From Sabethes cyaneus (lineage: Eukaryota; Arthropoda; Insecta; Diptera; Culicidae): DNA of 64,000 nucleotides. The notes below the pieces were generated by a model. It searched no databases and had not been told where the DNA came from. It saw only the letters and a program-made list of their open reading frames with translations. Of the stretch, positions 34,116 to 46,500 are shown piece after piece (positions within the stretch are counted from its first letter, which is position 1; every line of letters begins with the position of its first letter). The position numbers were made by a program, and so were the translations under genes. The stretch lies in assembly GCF_943734655.1 (NCBI RefSeq), contig NC_071354.1:5491001-5555000 (forward strand), given 5' to 3'.

Positions 34116-34589
34116 AAAGCAATTGAACTTGATTTATTGGCTTTATTTGAATCGTGGTTCGCCTAGTAATAGTCACATCCTTATCACGTTCCATGAACTT
34201 CACGTTCGTGACAATCAGGAAAAGAAATTCGATGAATGTTATGTTCAGCATAAACCTAAACGGTGTGCACAATAAATCATATTCCTAACTGAACTGCGCC
34301 AGTTCGATAAGTTGCACGGCACCGGCAGACTGGTCGCGCATCGGCGTTAGTGCATAAATAATAACTTAACATCGTAGGAAGTGTAATCTTTTTGTTTCCC
34401 AATCGCTCTCATGAAGATTTAAACTTTGCGTAATGCGAAAAAGATAAAACTATCCACTATTTTCAATTACTTTTTTAGAAAAAGATCAACTTTCTTCTTA
34501 ATTACTATAAGATATACATATAAGTCACTAACAGCTAAAAAAAATTCTTAACCCTATGCCTCGGGCTAGCGGGCTAATCTGCACTACAA
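34116..34589. other. 3' regions of gene E and Pds5
   Basis: 474 bp between the facing stop codons of gene E (+) and Pds5 (-). AT-rich, consistent with 3' UTRs. No other gene seen. Confidence 0.5.
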
Positions 34590-37500
34590 TTAGTCGTCCT
34601 CGTTACTACTACTGTGCATCTTTTTCGCCGGTGGCTCGTCATCCTCTGCGGCGGATTCATTTCCAGTGTTATCGTTACCTTCACCGTTGCCGTCGTGGTG
34701 TTGAGCTGATTTCGAGCTGGAAGCCGCCTTCTTCCGATCCTGTAATGATGAAAAAGATATTTAATAATGGTTTGCATGCTTGCAGAGGCAACATTATCAT
34801 CACTTACGTTTAGCGCCAGCAAATTCTTTTTCGAACTCGTCGAACACGAGCCGGTCAGGTTGTACATGTCCTCCGGAATGTACATCCGAGCATTGTGAAA
34901 GTTTTCCGACTGTGCCTGGAAGTACATCGAGGGAATTCGAGCGTCCACCGGGAATTCCCGCGCGTCGAAAGTGGTCACCTTGGTGAGGATCAGCCCCAGT
35001 GCAATGTCGCAAATGGCCCACAATTTCTTAAGAGAATACAAACATAAATAGATAAGTCATTTTATTCCATCAAAAATGAAGGTAACTGTGGCGATACTTA
35101 CACAATTTATGTCCTCGTCGTCGGGCTTCAGGGCGTCTTTGTGGTTCTTCATTCGCTCGATCAGATTTTTGTAGAAGCCATAGCAAAAGAATTCCTTGTT
35201 GGTGACCAGCGGCTCGAGAATCAACCACAGGCAGCGTTCGATCTGTCGCAGCTGGACCGGATCGGTGTGTCGAGTGAATCGAGGGTCATGTGTCAATACT
35301 GGTACGGCGAAGACCAACATGTAGTCGGGCAGAATGTGCGGCAGTTGGCTCATTGCACGTTCCACTGGCAAAAAAAATTAGAGTTAGAGTTAGCCAATTT
35401 TACGGGGATAGGATCATTTGTCAAAATCATCACACTTTGGTTTGGGCTGAGAACCCCAGAATTTTATGGCATTATGTACACGGGCATAGTTTATGGCCTA
35501 ATGAACGTAGACAAACAAAAAGTCGAAGTCTTATTCTCTCTATGATTTAACTGTTTTGGTTTTAACCGGAAAGTTGCTTGAAATCCATTTCCACGAACGT
35601 TTCCGCCGAATTTCGTCAAAACTTGTCCGTACAAACGCCTAGTACGTTTCTTGGCAAGCAAATTCTACTTCAAGTTCCGGGTACAGACATAATTAATTTT
35701 ATTAATCTATAATTCTGTTAATTAAGGCAGGAGACCATCTAATATGGCATCATTGATGGGAGCAGACTTCGTAACCGGCTTAACCAAAAAATAGAATAAA
35801 TATTATATGCGGTGTTGCACAGAACGATCCTCCGGTTGTCCTCAACCCCTTGCGGATTTGTGGAACTTTGGTAATAGGAACTTGAAGAGTCTCAGCCCAT
35901 GACTTAGAGACTCTATTTTCCCAGAAAAATTTCCACTGAACAATTCAAGAATATGTCTGCTGCTACTAATTTCTGCCGAGTAAGAAAGTACGTTTTATAG
36001 ATGCCGCAGTTCTACGTAGAACCTGAGTCACTGATCTGCCGACTGCTTCTGTCCATTGACAATTAACGTCAAGGCTACTACCTACTACTGTGGTAGGTCT
36101 CGTAATTCGTTTGTCTGGCTGGAATTTACAAACATCCACGGCTTAGCAAAATTCTTCGCTGGACCTGTAGTCTGGGGAGTAAATCTGGGCATTCCGTTCT
36201 AGCAGTAAGCACGTCAGACACGAAAATAGCACGGGCAACGGACAGCTAGAGTGTCGGAATTCACGATTTGACTGTGACCTACGTAGGAGGGTAACCGGAA
36301 CGGATCTCTCCGTGGAAGGCGTCGAAGGGCATAGCATACAAATCTCCGCCGTACAGGTTTGATTCTGTCAACTCCATTGTGATAGTGTGGATTTCAAACT
36401 TACTGACTACGTAAGATATATGCTGGTGGAATGATAATTTACTATTCAGCAACCTAAATCTTTGATACAATTTGTTCTTCCAATAACAGTTTCCAAAAGC
36501 TTGTATTCGAAATTATCATAGTTCTTTCTTTCTTGAAAAAGGAATGATGGCACACTTGCTTGGAATCTGCAAAACGGCATTAGCTATAAAACTAATCTGG
36601 CTGAAGATTTTAATATCGGTGAAAGACAAACGGAGAATCTCTCAGTTTGAAATTCGCATCGTTGAAGTATATAAGGAAGATCAATGGTCCGAGGTGGCTA
36701 TCTTGAGGGATCCCAAAAGGAGCAGCAAATTCCCCACAACAATTATCCCCGATTTTTACTGTTAGCTGACGAAATTATCTGCTGTTTCAAGTCAAATTCA
36801 CTGTTGGCGACCTACTCAGAGTGATCCTTCAATCTTAAACTGTGCAGCATAGCCTTAAGCGTGATCCCATTGGCAGTATTACAGTGATCATGTAAAAGAT
36901 TCTTAACTTCGCCTATCGTTGGGGCTGGAACCTCTTGCACGATTATCCTCCTAATACCTGCAGCCTCTTTCAAGGACAAAAGTAACGTCGCTAAAGAAGA
37001 AAGTGAACAAAACGAATCACAAGTTACTGCCTTGTGGATTTGTTCGTCAACGGGAACGATACCTCGAGGCAAGTTTCACTTGCAGCTGTACCACACAGGC
37101 TTCTGTCGTGCTCTGCAAAATGTCTCAATTCTCGGCATTTTATTGACGAAGCACAGAGGACGAATCGATTGGCTCTCTCTCAGTAGGATGTTACCTTCTC
37201 CAAAGCGACGAGTTTTGTTTTGCTTTTGCAGTGCTTTGCTCCTTTGCTCTGCCGGCGAGTGAGCATCTGTTTGGTTTCATCTTTCTTTTTCTGTCGGAGC
37301 GCTACCGAATGCATGCTCTCAAGATCACGGAGCAATTCGTTCCAGTCCATATAGTTACCTATCGCATATTCACTTTGTGACACGCAGCGAATAGTCTCGT
37401 GTCTCCAGTGTGCGAGGAAAATATTAGCTCTGCTTGTCGTTGTGCTCCTTCTGCGCAAGATGAGTGGCCGTAAGATTGGTATTGGTATTGATTTTTATTA

Positions 37501-40500
37501 GAGTGGTTTTAAACCTAGGAGTTCATTCGCCACTCAGTGGCCGTAAGAGAAAACAGTATTCAGGGATCGTCCGGAAGGAAATGAAGCCTGGTACCACTAC
37601 ACTGTGACAATTATTTGTTTTTTAGATAGAAAACACCTCTTCTTAGGTTTGTTCATTTACTAACCTTTAGTTACAAACCCTTGGTCCTCGTAATGATTTA
37701 CAACTGGAAAGCTTTGGTGAATGACCCTCTGGGTTAAAACCATTCTAATCAAAAAACTGGAAAGCTGAGATTCTTTAAACCGCTAGAGTTACAGCCGAGC
37801 TAGTGTTAATTTATTTATTATTATTAATCAACGGGCTCGATTTGGCCCCAATGATTGTCAGGTTAACATAAAAATAGTCAAGTCAAATTGAGTAAAATTC
37901 TATCAAACGTATACAAACAAATCTTAAAATAACTGTATCTTCTTCGAGGTTTACCTCTCCTGAAAAAAGCGAGTGAATCTACCCTGTAGTATCCGTCGTG
38001 GCAGATGAAAGTCGAATAACGACGATACTTGATTAAAGGCCCGCTGCAGACCGCCGATAGCGCCGTTCATACTGTAGTTAGTGCGACGAGGTGACAATCT
38101 CAACATTGCATTGTTCCGCAACGCTCGTGGTTGAACATTTATGTTAATCTGTCCCAGCAGCGCGGGGCAGTCAATTCTTCCTTGTAAACTATCCGCGATC
38201 AACAGTGCTCTGGAGCTAGCCCAAATAACACGGAGAGGTTCTAGTTCGATCAGTTGACAGCGGCTTTCATAACTGGGAAGACGGAACGGGTGTCTCAATG
38301 GCAATTTTCGCAAGAATCTAAGAAATCGACGCTGAACGAACTCGATTCTTTCAGCGCTGTTGTTGTAGTTAGGATTCCAAACAGACGAACAGTATTCCAG
38401 AACTGACCGCACCAGCGAACAGTATAGCGATTTGAGGCAGTATATGTCAGAAAAATTTTTCGCGATCCTTAAGATAAAGCCTAATGACCTTGAGGCTTTA
38501 GCGACAACATACGAGATATGATGCTTGTACGTTAACTGCGAATCTAAGATAACGCCCAAGTTTTTAATATGCGAAACACGTTCAATTATTGCTGTTGCAG
38601 TTGAAAACCGTAATAATCGACTCGCGACATTCGCTTTTATTCTTGTTCTGTGTGTCGCAACTACATCGCACGTGGTGCGCTGTGATCGCACATTGATGCG
38701 CTATACAGCGCACCACGTGCGACGTAGTTGCGACACACAGAACAAGAATGAAACCGAATGTCGCGAGTCGATTATTACAGTTTTCAACTGCAACAGCAAT
38801 ACTGTGCCCTCGAGCGTATAACGAAACAGGATCGGATCTTTCTTACGGAAAAATGTGATTGCTGAGCACTTCTCCGGGTTCACTATCATACAGTTCACGC
38901 CGCACCAGGTGGCAAAGGCCTCGAGTTGATTTTGAAGAAAGTGACAGTCGTCAGTCGAGCGGATCCGGATGTACATTTTAAGATCATCTGCATACGAGAG
39001 TCGTGGGCCCTTAATGACCAAATTAACGTCGTTGAAATAAAGCAGAAAAATCAGAGGACCTAGTTGGCTTCCTTGAGGTATACCTGATGAGGCTGGATAG
39101 CTATCGGATCGACAATCTCCAACGGCAACCACCAGCTGTCGATCAGTGAGATACGAGCGAAACCATTGCAAAGGGTTACCGCTAATACCCAGTCTATGTA
39201 GTTTTGCAATTGTGATGGCGTGGTTTATCTTGTCAAAGGCTGCCGACAGGTTGGTGTACAAAACATCTGTTTGAGCGTTGTGCCATACCCTCTGTTATGT
39301 ATGATGTAAGACACAGCAGATTAGTAGTGGTAGAACGCTGAAACGTGAAGCCATGTTGATCAGCACTTAGATATTGCTTACAGTGGGAAAGCAGAGGTTC
39401 CATGACCACCAGCTCGAATAGTTTCGAGACTGCGCTCAACGATGTGATGCCTCGATAGTTGTCTACATCTCGTTTACTTCCTTTTTTGTGTACAGGGAAC
39501 ATATGTGCAAATTTCCAACACGACGGGAAAATCCCACTGGAAATGGACATTTGAAATAAGTGATGCAACGGTGTCAGCAAGCAGTCCATGTGTCTCTTCA
39601 GGAATACGGAAGGTACACCATCGGGTCCAGGGTTGAAGGACAACTTGAGCATGTTCGCAGCCTTCGAAATCATCTCGACATTGATGTCGATGGCACCCAG
39701 CGTTTGACCATATATTGGAACGTTGTTGGCTGCTAGAGCAACACGGTCCGCGCTCAATACCTCATTGTGGAAAACACTTGCAAACTTTGGCAGCAACTAC
39801 CCCATTGTATTCCATTAATGATGGGAGCCCGGACTCTTTGCGTTGCTCGTTTACGTAATTTCAGAAAGACTTCGGGTGATGCTTAAATCATTGGCGACTG
39901 ACTTGCCTGTATAAATTGTTTATCCTCGTATAGTGGAGTTTTAGTGAAAGCGTACGAAATTTCGTGAATCGTCTTAATGCTGCTCTTTTGTATGACTTCA
40001 GCCTGCGTAGCTCATTCGTGTGCCAAGAGGGATGAGATGTACTGCGAAGACTAGTTTTCGGTACGTGTCGATCGATAGCATATATCAGGACATGAGTGAA
40101 GGTCTGCGTAGCGGCTTCGACGTCGTCGGGATCTAGTGTGTTTGCCCAGTCAATACTAGACAACAAATCATTGATGCTATGTTGATCAGCTTTACGGAAA
40201 TTATATGAGATCGAAGTCCTGAAAGAGTTTATCTTCTACACAGACGCTCAGAGAAGGATGGTCTCTTGATTAACAGACATGGAGCCGCTGAGACAAATGG
40301 GGTCTTGTCCTGTGAGCTCACGAAGCAGAGGTCTAACGAACGGTTGTTTTCGTTGACGACATGATTAACTTGATAAAGCATTGCAGCACCATAGTTGTCA
40401 AGAAGATTAATTGCACCGGCATGGTTCGCAGAATTTTCATAATCAGGGTAGAGGAAACCGCTATGGGCAGGTTTCCACGAGATATCTGGCAAATTGAAGT

Positions 40501-43500
40501 CGCCCAAAATAACTATCTCATCGAGCGGCGTAGCGTCCCTCATAACTGAGTAAAGTGACTGGCAATGAGCGTCAATTAGATCGTTATCCCGGACACGATC
40601 AGGTGGAATGTATGAGGCACACAAAAAGAGGAAGCGATCACTCAGCTTGATGGCCGTCCAAACCTCTTCTACGCAGTTTCACGAGTCCTTCTCAATTGCT
40701 CTTGCTTTCAATCCACATCGAACAGCTATCAGGACACCACCGCCAGTGGATTTGCGACTGTTGTTAGAGTTTCGATCACAACGGAAAACTTCGTAATCGG
40801 ATCCAAAGACTTGCCTGGAAATCGTCTGAGAGTTAAGCCACCTTTCGCAAATGACAATGATATCATAGCAGCAATCCGATACGATTAGTCGGTAGTCTTC
40901 AATATCGGAATTCATTCCACCGGCGTTTTGATAGAAGACTAGAACATCTTGCTTGCGACTTGGGGTCGGAGTACCATTTTCCTCGATAATTACGAATGTG
41001 TCGGAAGAATGCTGTCCATTAGCGGAGCTGGAGGAGCCCCCATCGCCGTCGTTAGGCTGGGTGATTCTCGCGTCAGGAGAAGGTCGGGCCGAGACGGAGC
41101 TGTCTACGCTGACATAAACGTTGCCCGCAGTGCTGTGAATTGGATTGACATCAGACAGCGAATGAACTGATTCTCGAGTATACTTGCAGAGGAAGCAAGT
41201 TGGAAGACTCCTGATCCACATCTAGCCACAGTTCCGGGACGACTTGGCTGAATACTGGCGGGAAATGGCAGGACTGCGTTAGAGGAACCAGGAGCTTCCA
41301 AAATGCAATCTGATGAGCGTCCCGGAGATGAACAAGGGTAACTCGGGCGGTAAAACGGGTGTTTAGCATCGATGGAGTTGTTCGGTTGCGGGTGAGAAGT
41401 GCACGGTAAACCATCGTCACAAGAATCGTTACTACGAACGGGCAAACTTTCAAAAAACGAAGATGTACTGGTATTATGCTGGTACTTGCCCCAGGAAGCA
41501 AGTTGGAAACCCCCATCACCGGCACCGAGCTCAGGAACGGAACGGCTCTGATGGCAGGAACTAATTGCATGATCGAAGTTTAAGCAGCGCTCGACTGTGA
41601 CGGGCGGGCTGAGGGTTTCCAACATGCTATCTACAGTGCGTTCCATTGTTGAAATTGAGCTGATGATACGATTAGAGGGTGGCGCAACTATTGCAGAGTC
41701 GTCGTTGTTGCAATATCTTGAGTGCTGGTCCGCGGCATCCATAGTACTGAGAACACGGCAGGGGTGAGTGAGAGGAATGAGGTAAGCGTAATTATACTTG
41801 CCGGGAAGTGTGCTGGAAGCCTCGTTCTCCGTGCACACACGTAGGACCAGGACGACTGTTGAGCGCTGGCGGCGGTGGCACGACTGCAGTGGAGGAGTCA
41901 GAGGCTTCCATAATACTTAAGTCGTTGCGTCCCAGTGTCCCTATCCGAAGATAGTATTGCACAGGTATCAGTGCCGACTAGTTGAGCTAAGACTCCATTT
42001 GTTGTAGGGTCTGTTCCGGGGATAGAGTTTCGCTCGCTGGGGTTAGCTCGATACGAGGAGTGATTGGTGATCTCCGGCCTAAGGGTGAAGCCCAATAGTT
42101 TTTTGTGCTAGTGCCTTCAGACTCGCGAAATAGTATGCCATGTGGCCATGTGCCCGTGTCAAGTGCTATGTCTCGAAATTTTTTATCGATCTCTACTTTA
42201 AACGAAAAGAAATGCATCGCGTTCAAGTCGGCATCTTTTTTTAACAAAGGAATCACTTTGGGATAATCACAGTGCAGACTGTCCATAACTAGTTCGGACA
42301 CAGCCTCCGTTTTCACACTGGGGTGGATACGAGACAAGTATAGCCAGAATAAATCAACCGGAGGTGAGACGGTACATATGGTATGTGACGTAGTAGCTTT
42401 GGTACCGGCTTGAAGTGGTAAGTTTGCCTTCAAGCCTTCCTCGCGGCGACGTTTCCTCGGTGGTTCACTGATAGCGGTTCTAGGGGTTATTGGCGTAGAT
42501 TCAGCGACGGTAGAAAGCTTCACCGGTTGTTCGCCATTCGCTTTGATCGCCTGCTTCAGCTCACTCAAACTTCTCAGCATGCTTGTCATGAATCGATGAG
42601 ATGGCTGAGCTTACCGATGACATTGTCTCCTTGAAACGTATCATTCTCATGAGTTTCACGCACTCGTCGCATAACCAAGTGCGACTACGATGTTATTGTA
42701 TTGTGTTGACCGAGACATGGCTGGACGAATGTTTGTACAGTGCGCAACTGTTCGGCAATGGCTTTGCTGTCCATCGCACCGATCGTAACCCCTTGAACAG
42801 TAGAAAAACCCGTGGCGGGGGTGTTCTGATTGCTGTTTCAACTCGATGGAACAGTTATATCGATCCAACACCTGTGTCCAATGTTATAGAGCAGCTATGG
42901 GTCAGAATCGCTACGTCTCGTCGAGTTGTAAGTGTGGGTGTCATCTATTTACCCCCGGATCGACGTAACGATATTAACAGCATTCATGAGCACGTGGACT
43001 CTATCGGTGCTGTTTTCTCCAACTTGGACCTCAGTGACTATGCTCTGCAGTTTGGGGACTATAATCAACCTCAGCTCCGATGGTGCAAGTCGAGCGACGG
43101 GTCTTTCCAGGTCGACTCCCTAATGGCTTTATCTGCGGCCAGCTCTACACTTATCGACGGTTTTGCCCTACATGGGTTGATGCAAGTCAATGGTATTGCC
43201 AACAAAAACGCCAGATTTCTTGATTTAGTCTTGAGTAACGAGGCCGCAACGCAAGTCTGCACCGTTTCGGAAGCAATTGAGCCTTTGATCACGCTCGACG
43301 CAGACCATCCTGCTTTGGACGTCCTGTTGAATCTCCCAACGCCGATCATTTTTGAGTCTGCCTTCGGGAATGAGGGTACACCGGACTTTCGCCGAGCTGA
43401 TCATGATGGAATCAGATCCGCTATCTCTCGCGTTGACTGGCAGACAATAAACTCTGCTACATGTATTGACGACGCCGTCGATTATTTCCAGCGAACAATC

Positions 43501-46500
43501 GTAAACCTAATTAGTGAATTTGTACCCGACGCCCACCCGCCTTTAAAACCTCCTTGGTCGAACAATCGCCTACGCAGACTAAAACGGCTGAGGGCTAGAG
43601 CTACGAAGATACTGCCGGAATCGTTCTCACCTTACAAAACAGGAATTCAACCGTGCGAGTAACGACTACAAGAAACTGAATAGATTTCTGTACCAACGCT
43701 ATGTTCTCCGCACACAGGCATCTCTGTGCAGGAATCCAAAGCGATTTTGGCATTTCGTAAATTCCAAGAAAAAAGAGGCTGGTCTGCCAATGTCGGTTCA
43801 CCTTGGGGAACAAGTTGCTAACTCTGAACTTGAGAAGTGCGATCTTTTCGTCCAACACTTCAGGAATTCCATTTCACATTAGTGAACAAATCGTAATGTC
43901 TGCACTCCAAAAGTTAAAGCTTTCTTATGCTGCTGGTCCCGATGGCATTCCAGCGTCCATTCTAAAGTTGTGCTCGGAGGTGTTAGTTACTCCACTTACA
44001 AAACTGTTTAACAGGTCACTGCAAGAGAACAAATTTCCTGAACTATGGAAATCCTCCTGTTCACAAGAAAGGTGATAAGAGAGACGTTCGGAATTACAGA
44101 GGCATCACCTCCTTATGCTGCTGTTCTAAAGTTTTTGAGATTATTATCAATGAGGCGCTTTTCTGCTCATGTAAGAACTACATTTCAACTGCTCAGCATG
44201 GATTCTATCCCAAGCGGTCTGTTGCGACAAATTTGACCGAATTTGCATCACTATGCTTTCGCACAATAGACAACGGTGGACAAGTTGATGCTGTCTACAC
44301 TGATCTCAAGGCAGCATTTGATCGAGTGGATCACGAAATACTGTTAAGGAAACTAGAAAAACTTGGAGTCAACAGATCCTTAGTCGCCTGGTTCAGATCC
44401 TATCTGATAAACCGATCGCTTCGCGTTAAGATCGGAGCTTCTAGTTCCGAAGTGTTTACGAATGTTTCGGGTGTCCCCCAGGGCAGTAACCTTGGGCCAC
44501 TTTTGTTCTCGTTATTTATCAACGAACTTTCTGTCATACTGCCATCTGGTTGCCGCCTGTTTTACGCCGACGACGTCAAAATATATAACATCATCAACAG
44601 TACTAATGATTGCGGCTACTTGCAACTAAGTGTAGATCGTATGCAGAGTTGGTGCTCCCGGAATTTTTTGACACTTAGTATCAACAAATGCAATGTGATA
44701 ACCTTTCACCGTAGACAGAAACCGATCATGTTTACTTATTCAATTGCTGGACACAGACTTCAACGGGTCTACCAAATTAGAGACTTGGGAGTTACTCTTG
44801 ACTGTGAGTTGACCTTCAAACCTCACTACAACGACATTCTGACGAAAGCCAACAGACAACTTGGTTTTATATTCAAAATCTCCGAAGACTTTCGCGACCC
44901 GCTGTGCCTATGGGCGTTGTATTGTGCACTAGTCCGCTCAGTTCTTGAGTTTAGTAGTGTGGTATGGTGTCCATACCAAGCGTGTTGGATTGCTAGATTC
45001 GAGCGAGTACAAAAAAGGTTTGTTCGCTACGCACTTCGTTGGCTACCATGGCGTGATGCTACGAACCTGCCTTCCTACACTGATCGCTGTCGGCTACTTG
45101 GAATTGATACCCTAGAACGGAGAAGATTCACTGCACAAGCTCTCTTTGCTGCTAAGATCATCACTTCGGAAGTCGATTCGCCTGAACTACTCCGGCAGTT
45201 TTACTTCTATGCTCCAGAGAGAGTTATACGTCAACGCAACTTTTTACACCTCGCAGCTCGTAGTCGACAATACGGACAAAATGAGCCAATCCGTGCCATA
45301 GCCAGTGCATTCAATCTCGCTTACAGCATTTTTGACTTCAACATTCCATTGCATGTTTTTATGAGAAGACTATCATGATCTTGTGTTCGTTTTATTTTTC
45401 ATTAAGACAATATTTTGTCAGATGAATTTTATTCAATAAATAATAATAATAATAAAATAAATTTGGTCGTTCGTGTAAACATTTTAAAAACGACGCATTC
45501 ATTTTAACGTATTTGGCATGCACAATATGATTGCAGAAACCCATGCACGTAATTTGGTCAGTATTAGGACGAACCGGCTTAGCACACTGATCGCAGATGT
45601 TTTCCATGTTGAGACTAACGATATGGATGCTCTTAACTTTTTACGTTAGCGTTTCAGTGACGGTTTATCTGATTCGAGCACCCCATCGACATCTCTATAT
45701 CGAGCTGCAGTAAACGTCAGCGACAGCATGTCCTGGGCTCAAAATTTGACAGCGGGCCCAAATCAGACTGCTGGCAGTTGAGTGAAACGCAGTACTGACA
45801 TGCTATCCCATTTTCGCACATACGAGATGTTGGCGACGAAAACATGGCTGCCTGCCAATGGGGTGGATTCGAGCCTATCGCACCACCGGCGATGTCAACC
45901 ACACAAACAAAACAATAGTTCCAAGCGAGCATTTTCACTCTTCACTATATTGAATACAATATCGCTTTCGATTGCACTAAACGTTCAGGATGGTTTAATT
46001 CACTTGCTTAACTCGTTGATGTACAATTCGAATAAATTAAATACAAAAACACAAATATAATCGAAAATAAAAATTAAGTAAACAATATCACAGTTGCACT
46101 GGACAAGCAGGGTTGCCAAAAAAGCATTAACTCGTTCTAACGAATACACCGGCATAAGCACAGCTGATATCGATTACCCGCGAGGGCTCGCACTCCTGTT
46201 CATGAGTAGAATCGAAGTCGAAGATAAAAAAGAAAAAAAGGCGGTTGTTTTTCTTACGCTTGCGTGTGTGGTGCAAGCGTTGACTGCTATGCTTCCCATA
46301 CGCACACGCGTGAGAGTAGGCATCGTTGGTTTCTCGCACGACTTACAACATTGGTTCTGGGAAGTGGCTTTCTTGGAAGTGATGCTTTAGAGTCTGACTT
46401 TTAGAGGAATGGGGCACTCGGGCACTAGGAACGGGCTTTTGGGGAAATAATATACAAAAAATCTCTTCTAGTAGTTCTCCGAAACTGAGTTATGAATTTT

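Larger units (their letters stand above)
37808..45660 (-). mobile_element. CR1/Jockey-group LINE 'a', interrupted by LINE 'b' and a MITE
   Basis: Read from the right. ORF1 starts at ATG 45607 with a PHD-type zinc finger (CDQC, CMGFC, H, with one Cys replaced by Tyr in HAKYVKM). LINE b cuts it, and it resumes below 42679 with CDECVKLMRM and a coiled region, then LNAMHFFSFKVEIDKKF at about 42240-42170. Three diverged ~300-bp repeats lie at about 41900-41170. ORF2 follows: endonuclease (VLVFYQNAGGMNS, VIVICERWL, GGGVLIAV, ILGDFNLPDI), RT (PGPDGVPSVFLKRH, AAFDKINH, GIPQGSQLGPL, SYADDLKMY) and a C-terminal region to 37951. The 3' tail is (TAA)n at 37808-37828. Frameshifts make it inactive. It lies in the large Pds5 intron, same strand as the gene. 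Confidence 0.88.

Noticed and set aside
36812..37458. Two minus-strand frames in the Pds5 intron as extra Pds5 exons or a gag gene
   Set aside because: The Pds5 exons on either side already join in phase and match the family without a gap; the frames have no recognisable domain.
45392..45607. Frame with a zinc-finger look (CDQC, CMGFC) as a host gene
   Set aside because: It continues across LINE b into the CDEC part and coiled region of LINE a ORF1, so it belongs to the retroelement.
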